DNA of 11,022 nt. Origin: Omnitrophica WOR_2 bacterium GWA2_47_8. Lineage in GTDB: Bacteria; Omnitrophota; Gorgyraeia; Zapsychrales; GWA2-47-8. Below are positions 9,001 to 11,022 of this stretch, piece after piece. Made by a program: the position numbers and the translations under genes. The notes under the pieces were generated by a model. The model saw nothing but the letters and a program-made list of their open reading frames with translations, was not told the DNA's origin and searched no databases. Where the stretch lies: positions 1 through 11,022 of the forward strand of contig MHFY01000050.1 of NCBI GenBank assembly GCA_001805375.1, read 5' to 3'. Numbering within the stretch: the first letter of the stretch is position 1; each line of letters opens with the position of its first letter.

Positions 9001-11022
9001 GATCTATGTATCGTATGACTATCGACAGTTAGGAAGAACGACCAGCTTAGGGAAGATCCGTATCAGCCGGGTGCTGTTGGATCCGAAAGAAGGGTATGAA
9101 GAAGACAATATGCATCTGTTGAGTGAGGTGTTAAGCCATGAGTTATACCATAAGATGTATCCGGAAGACCTGGAGGACAAGGCGATCACCAATGACGTGC
9201 AGAGATTAATGAGAGATGAGAATACGGATAAGTTAAAGGGCCTGATCAGGATGTTAAGTAATCCGGCAGATACCTTATTGCATGGGGAAGAATGGCTGAA
9301 CATCTTAAGGAGAGTACGGGAATACAAGAACACGGGAAATAAGGATTGGATCCAGAACATAAACGGGATGATCGATCAATTAGGGGCGATGGCGTTGGCG
9401 GAGTATTGGTTAACGGAAGAGTATGTGGTGAGAGATGTGGCAGGGAAGATCAAGGGCGGGTTAAAGGCCGGGGAAAACAATGGGATCAAGGGTAAGATGA
9501 GAAGCCCAGAGTTAGGGAAGATAGTGGATCTAAGAAGCAAGGGAGGAAATGATCGATGGTTAAGAGCAACGGAGGAAGGAAAGAAGATCACAGCGGCGGT
9601 GGCGGTATCAGCGGGCGGGTTATCAACGAGAAGCGGGGGGTTAATGCACGCGGCAAGACGTCTGCCTGAGGCAATGCCAGTTGTGGGAGGAAAGACGTTC
9701 ATCGATGTGAAAATGGCGATAGCGGCGAGAGAACAGGCGTATATGAGGAAAGTAAGCGGGGAAGATAAGGCAAAGACACCGTTGATCGTAATGACGAGTG
9801 AATTCAGGATCAAAGAAGTATCAGAGGCGTTGGGAGTGGGAGAACAAGAGGTCAGAAAGTCGATCTACAAACAAGGATATTACAAGTTCACAGACCGAAG
9901 CACGGGAGTGGATGTGTACATAATTTCGCAGACAGTGCAGCCGAGGTTTGATAGTAATGGGGAGAGGTTAGTAAGACAGGATGGGACATATGTGATCCAT
10001 CCGCCTGGACATTGGAACTTTATCCGGATGATCGCCATCTCAGGTGTGCTAGCGCAGATGAAGAGGATGGGCGTACCGTTCATCTTCCATTCGAACATGA
10101 ACAATCCGGCGGCGAATTTAAAGAGATCTTTTAAGGGTGTGTTCTACCAAGAGTTAGAAAAAGCAAGAACAGAAGGAAGGCCATTACCCGTGGCGATGTT
10201 CTTATTAGGGGAAAACCGTGGCGAGAAGGGCGGGTTATTGGCGGAGGTGCAATATGAAGATGGGCGAAAAGTGACTCAGTTAGTGGAAGGGATCGCGTTA
10301 CCGAAGGAAGTCAAGGTATTGGTGAAGGATGAGAAGAAGGAAGCGGTAACGGATGCGGATAAGGAGATGTTAAGAGCTGAATATGGGTTAGAGGCGTTTG
10401 ATGAGGCCAGCCGGATGAAGAAATTCAAGGAAATGTTCCCGTACTTTAATACGGCAAGCTTCTTATTGTCGGTGGATGGATTATTGGAGTTATTCAAGCT
10501 GCCGGAGAATTATGACAAGAGGATGACGTTTGAGGAAGTGGTGAGGTATGTGGACAGGGTGACGAACAGTTTACCGAAGTATATGGACTTGAAGAAGGAA
10601 GAAGCGAGCGGATTAAGCGGGTATCAATTTGAAAGGATCTATGGGGATGTGACAGCGATAGCGCCGTGGATCGCGTTGGCGATAGACAGAACGAGGAACT
10701 TTGCTCCGATCAAAGAGGAGAAGGATCTAAGCAGCCCGGGCGTGATGAGGGATATTTCGTCATCGATCTGGTCCACGATGTATAACGTAGATTTGGATGA
10801 TTATGATTACCGCAGGACCAGAGAGATCGAGTTGGGAGTCAATATTCAGGATATGCTGGTGTGGGAAGATAAGGCGGGCGAAGTGGTGGTTCTGTATAAG
10901 GGGAGTGAGGAAGGAAAGAGAGAATTAATACGCGGGATTCTTGAGTCAATGATCGCAACATCAAAGACCGGGACGCCTCCACATGACAGTGCTGCTTGGG
11001 CGAAGGAACAATTGATCAAGGA
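2..11022 (+). CDS. Internal part of a giant multidomain membrane protein (open at both ends)
   Basis: One reading frame runs from base 2 to base 11020 (3,673 codons) with no TAA, TAG or TGA, and the last two bases begin the next codon. The gene enters from the left and leaves to the right, so start, stop, promoter and true length are unknown. The order of parts is: beta-rich exported region, one TM helix, basic helical domain, about six TM helices, GT2-like glycosyltransferase, about eight TM helices, then two units of metallopeptidase-like plus UGPase-like domain, then an unrecognised tail. No family is known to me with exactly this architecture. Very long genes of this style are known from Candidatus Omnitrophota, so I infer that origin. 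The likely theme is synthesis or handling of a cell-surface polysaccharide, but several catalytic residues are changed. Codon use shifts near 6780. I am sure of the single frame, fairly sure of the domain calls, and unsure of activity. Confidence 0.97.
20..55 (+). other. Calcium-loop-like motif DxNxNGxxDxGE
   Basis: Residues 7-18 read DKNINGLYDQGE. This matches the acidic loop spacing D-x-N-x-N-G-x-x-D-x-G-E found in extracellular calcium-binding repeats such as dockerin-like, thrombospondin type 3-like and SdrB-like loops. The Asp and Asn side chains would coordinate the ion. Only one copy is visible, because the window begins just upstream and further copies could lie outside. It fits an exported beta region. 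Calcium binding itself is not proven by the motif. Confidence 0.5.
551..1672 (+). repeat. Loosely repeated YD/RHS-like beta-hairpin elements
   Basis: Four short segments share an aromatic-Asp turn followed by Gly and a basic or hydrophobic strand: FDRKGRVLRKIG at 551-586, YRDSETGRAIF at 1232-1264, FDIEGTPVKSYK at 1316-1351 and FDPNDPRGN at 1646-1672. This resembles YD/RHS-type hairpins, where FDxxGRL marks a turn between strands. Spacing is irregular and identity is low, so this is a loose repeat family at best. There is no matching DNA-level repeat. It could simply reflect general beta-hairpin chemistry. Confidence 0.25.
2324..2377 (+). other. Transmembrane helix 1
   Basis: Residues 775-792 form an uninterrupted hydrophobic helix beginning VIWAITAAIILF. 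They are followed at once by a basic stretch with RS, GRR, K and DRR groups. The basic flank places the C-terminal side in the cytoplasm, so this helix crosses from outside to inside. It separates the exported beta region from the rest of the chain. Confidence 0.85.
2378..3061 (+). other. Basic helical, probably cytosolic linker domain
   Basis: Residues 793-1020 are mostly charged and helical, with many Lys, Arg, Asp and Glu and few Gly-rich turns. The start is strongly basic (GRRFIKLF, ADRRG). A moderately hydrophobic aromatic patch at about 2579-2623 (FISGFRHFYFFVGAAL) could be an amphipathic membrane-surface helix, but it is too short and polar-interrupted to call as a TM helix. If it did span the membrane, the topology of everything downstream would flip. 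I do not recognise a family. It connects the first TM helix to the six-helix block. Confidence 0.45.
3068..3709 (+). other. Transmembrane block A, about six helices
   Basis: Residues 1023-1236 contain hydrophobic segments at about 3068-3136, 3200-3256, 3308-3361, 3371-3440, 3515-3583 and 3626-3709. Short loops between them carry Arg or Lys (SRLKYTRTN, RNLRPVIGLGRPR). An even number of spans keeps both ends on the same, cytosolic side. After the last span the chain becomes Lys-rich (AKAKEDHG, EFIKKGW), which agrees. Processive GT2 enzymes commonly have helices before the catalytic domain, and this block takes that position. Helix ends were judged by eye and could shift by several residues. Confidence 0.8.
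3710..4261 (+). other. Helical linker before the glycosyltransferase
   Basis: Residues 1237-1420 are charged, Ala/Leu/Lys/Gln-rich and almost certainly helical. They include a segment that pairs with membrane-proximal sequence (EFIKKGWQILINYVG) and then repeated helices up to the GT domain. No catalytic motif is visible. Several synthase families carry a cytosolic stretch between the first membrane block and the GT-A core, and this occupies that place. The coiled-coil part is annotated separately. I do not recognise a family for the rest. Confidence 0.45.
4106..4231 (+). other. Short coiled coil
   Basis: Residues 1369-1410 form a Lys/Glu/Gln-rich helix with Leu, Val and Ile at heptad-like spacing (LQKRVDTL, AELTKVQ) and no Pro after the first residues. 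It contains a perfect tandem nine-base repeat, gaagctcaa twice, at 4184-4201, coding EAQEAQ. It probably mediates self-association or acts as a spacer just before the GT domain. Confidence 0.5.
4262..5270 (+). other. GT-A glycosyltransferase domain, GT2-like, with changed DxD
   Basis: Residues 1421-1757 carry the landmark series of family-2-type membrane synthases (cellulose synthase and cyclic-glucan synthase style) in the correct order. These are a strand ending in LILFITPN at about 4397-4420, KSGAM at 4577-4591 (the K-x-GAL helix), LDRN at 4649-4660 where DxD is expected, SED at 5021-5029 as the TED catalytic-base position, and PPRW at 5156-5167 as the QxxRW acceptor and nucleotide motif. 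TM blocks flank it on both sides, as in processive synthases. The normal role would be transfer of a sugar from a UDP-sugar to a growing polymer on the cytosolic face. The DxD is D1551-R-N1553, so the second acidic metal ligand is Asn. SED and RW are kept. It may therefore be active with altered metal binding, or it may be a binding relic. The fold call is reasonable, but the sugar specificity cannot be read. Confidence 0.7.
5273..6372 (+). other. Transmembrane block B, about eight helices
   Basis: Residues 1758-2124 contain hydrophobic spans at about 5273-5341, 5351-5429, 5657-5695, 5711-5773, 5822-5866, 5882-5970, 6197-6241 and 6308-6372. Two longer polar loops interrupt them. One at 5430-5640 is basic and ends in a Gly-rich stretch GGGGAYNRSD near 5573-5602. 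The other is at 5980-6180. Eight spans return the chain to the cytosol, and the segment after the last span is basic (SQYKKRF). A second membrane block directly after the RW motif is what processive GT2 synthases show, where it forms the translocation channel. The number of helices is uncertain by about two, mainly in the 5822-5970 pair. Confidence 0.75.
6373..6781 (+). other. Helical linker to the soluble modules
   Basis: Residues 2125-2260 begin with a basic amphipathic stretch, then run as charged Ala/Glu/Lys helices with a Ser/Gly/Thr-rich flexible patch near 6583-6630. No motif is recognisable. The codon style here is still mixed like the upstream half. The change to the purine-rich style begins close to its end, so this linker may contain the join between two formerly separate coding units. 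Confidence 0.4.
6782..7150 (+). other. Degenerate metallopeptidase-like module (EEVIE)
   Basis: Residues 2261-2383 show beta-strands (NVVVVHAD, NVVYVITKD) followed by a helix MANLLAEEVIELRTK and then a charged helix with WDEGIAREADELAKI. The second unit has the same strand-helix layout with LLSEVLSHELYHK. Aligning the two puts E2329-E-V-I-E2333 (6986-7000) where the other copy has HELYH. Both zinc-binding His would then be Glu, so no zincin catalysis is expected here. The position directly before a UGPase-like domain is also shared. The similarity is short and made by eye, so it may be a general helix likeness. I cannot name the peptidase family. Confidence 0.35.
7202..8620 (+). other. Degenerate UGPase-like nucleotidyltransferase domain, copy 1
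   Basis: Residues 2401-2873 follow the UDP-sugar pyrophosphorylase plan (UDPGP family; normally UTP plus glucose-1-phosphate to UDP-glucose). Landmarks are GKMAVMLFAAGEATRL at 7277-7324 where AGGxGTRLG is expected, NHG at 7973-7981 near the PPGHGD position, HRINDM at 8108-8125 for SNIDNLGA, then TIDVEMNGVYRKM, VEVL and QKGGLW at 8240-8257 for MEVT...KGGTL, VEGIAA for LLEIAQV, and YNRLYMYFDIEAL at 8393-8431 for FNTNNLWINLKAL. The glycine-rich nucleotide loop has lost glycines and no PK lysine is evident. The distance between the loop and the NID site is over 100 residues longer than in copy 2, with an insertion of charged helices around 7430-7780. It is probably not catalytic and may bind nucleotide or sugar or act as a scaffold. 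Confidence 0.5.
8780..9430 (+). other. Metallopeptidase-like module with intact HEXXH (HELYH)
   Basis: Residues 2927-3143 begin with alternating strands (VEVKVDIKRG, YEADVNFVNG), then a Lys/Glu helix, strands IKLTIYVSYD and KIRISRVLLD, and the helix LLSEVLSHELYHKM. The HELYH at 9137-9151 (H3046 to H3050) is a complete HEXXH zinc-site signature: two His would bind zinc and Glu would activate water. A third ligand is not certain; candidates lie in the following helices, including the acidic segment after 9152 and LLHGEEW near 9281. It sits just ahead of the second UGPase-like domain. It could be a self-processing or housekeeping peptidase within the giant chain, but HEXXH also arises by chance, and I cannot assign a family. 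Confidence 0.45.
9584..10760 (+). other. UGPase-like domain, copy 2, full length but with changed active site
   Basis: Residues 3195-3586 match the UDP-glucose pyrophosphorylase pattern from end to end: SAGGLSTRSGG at 9608-9640 (GGLGTR loop), LPEAMPVVGGKTFIDVK from 9662 (PK...GKTFLDL), TPLIVMTSEF at about 9776-9805, HPPGHWN at 9998-10018 (PPGHGD), FIFHSNMNNPAA at 10079-10114 (IFVSNIDNLGA), EKGGLLAEV from 10223 with QLVEGIAL, FNTASF at 10445-10462 (FNTNNLW), YQFERIYGD at 10622-10648 (IQLETAAG) and RNFAPIKEEKDL at 10694-10729 (RFAPVKT.DDL). The family makes UDP-sugars in the cytosol. Here the loop Gly is Ser, the PK lysine is Glu3223, GHGD is GHWN (N3339), and NIDN is NMNN (N3367). The late lysine of PIK (K3571) is kept. 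The fold call is strong, but classical catalysis is doubtful. Confidence 0.75.
10761..11022 (+). other. Unrecognised tail continuing out of the window
   Basis: Residues 3587-3673 begin after the RNFAPIK motif and read as charged helix and strand (DLDDYDYRRTREIE, DMLVWED, GEVVVLYKGS) followed by helices to the window edge. The UGPase family usually has a C-terminal beta-helix here, and the short strands GVNIQDMLVWED and EVVVLYKG could be its start, but this is not clear. Codon choice is again more mixed (tcg, tca, tcc, ttc). The frame is still open at the last full codon, so the gene continues. Confidence 0.4.

Noticed and set aside
9541..9563. gggaggaaatg resembling an internal ribosome site
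   Set aside because: The ATG is out of phase and meets a stop within a few codons, so it is not a credible gene start.
9376..9813. Open frame of 145 codons on the minus strand
   Set aside because: Its translation is low-complexity Ser/Pro/Ile/Leu mirror sequence over the UGPase-like copy 2 start. It is one of several long antisense frames that share the same phase, which is a codon-bias effect rather than genes.
10242..10274. Strong Shine-Dalgarno-like ggaggtg before an ATG at 10254
   Set aside because: The ATG is out of phase and stops after six codons. The purine-rich codon style produces many such sites by chance.
1..11022. Search for tRNA, rRNA, riboswitches, terminators, inverted-repeat ends or transposase genes
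   Set aside because: No cloverleaf, rRNA-like stretch, stem plus T-run between genes, or mobile-element signature was seen. The window is coding throughout.

Overview
The whole window lies inside one uninterrupted + strand reading frame. The frame that starts at base 2 has no stop codon through base 11020, and it has neither a convincing start nor an end here. This is therefore an internal slice of about 3,673 residues (roughly 400 kDa) from a giant bacterial protein. No second gene, intergenic gap, RNA gene, CRISPR array, insertion sequence, promoter or terminator was found. The size, the membrane-plus-soluble mosaic and the sugar-polymer theme resemble the giant ORFs known from Candidatus Omnitrophota (former OP3) and related uncultivated bacteria. 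That placement is inference from gene style, not from a marker gene.

Layout along the chain: (1) 2-2320, a beta-rich, probably extracytoplasmic region. It opens with a DxNxNGxxDxGE calcium-loop-like motif and contains scattered FDxxGR hairpins. (2) 2324-2377, one transmembrane (TM) helix followed by a strongly basic segment and a helical, probably cytosolic domain up to about 3060. (3) 3068-3709, about six TM helices. (4) 3710-4261, a helical linker with a short coiled coil. (5) 4262-5270, a GT-A glycosyltransferase-2-like domain. It has the landmarks KSGAM, LDRN (DxD position), SED and PPRW in the order expected for processive membrane synthases. (6) 5273-6372, about eight more TM helices. 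(7) 6373-6781, a helical linker. (8) 6782-10760, two successive soluble units. Each has a metallopeptidase-like helix followed by a UDP-glucose pyrophosphorylase (UGPase)-like domain. The first unit is badly degenerate (EEVIE). The second keeps an intact HELYH zinc motif and a full-length UGPase pattern. (9) 10761-11022, an unrecognised tail.

Working model (inference): the topology parity puts the glycosyltransferase, the UGPase-like modules and the peptidase-like modules on the cytosolic side and the N-terminal beta region outside. In effect a membrane polysaccharide-synthase scaffold and sugar-nucleotide-forming folds sit on one polypeptide. However, catalytic positions are altered in all of the sugar enzymes. 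The second Asp of the GT DxD is Asn. In the second UGPase-like domain GxGT is GLST, the PK lysine is Glu, PPGHGD is PPGHWN and NIDN is NMNN. Parts may be pseudoenzymes used for binding or structure rather than catalysis.

Codon use changes sharply near 6780, where the soluble modules begin. The upstream half uses CGN Arg and GTT/GTC Val codons. The downstream half is purine-rich, with AGA/AGG Arg and GTG/GTA Val codons. This suggests a composite history for the gene.
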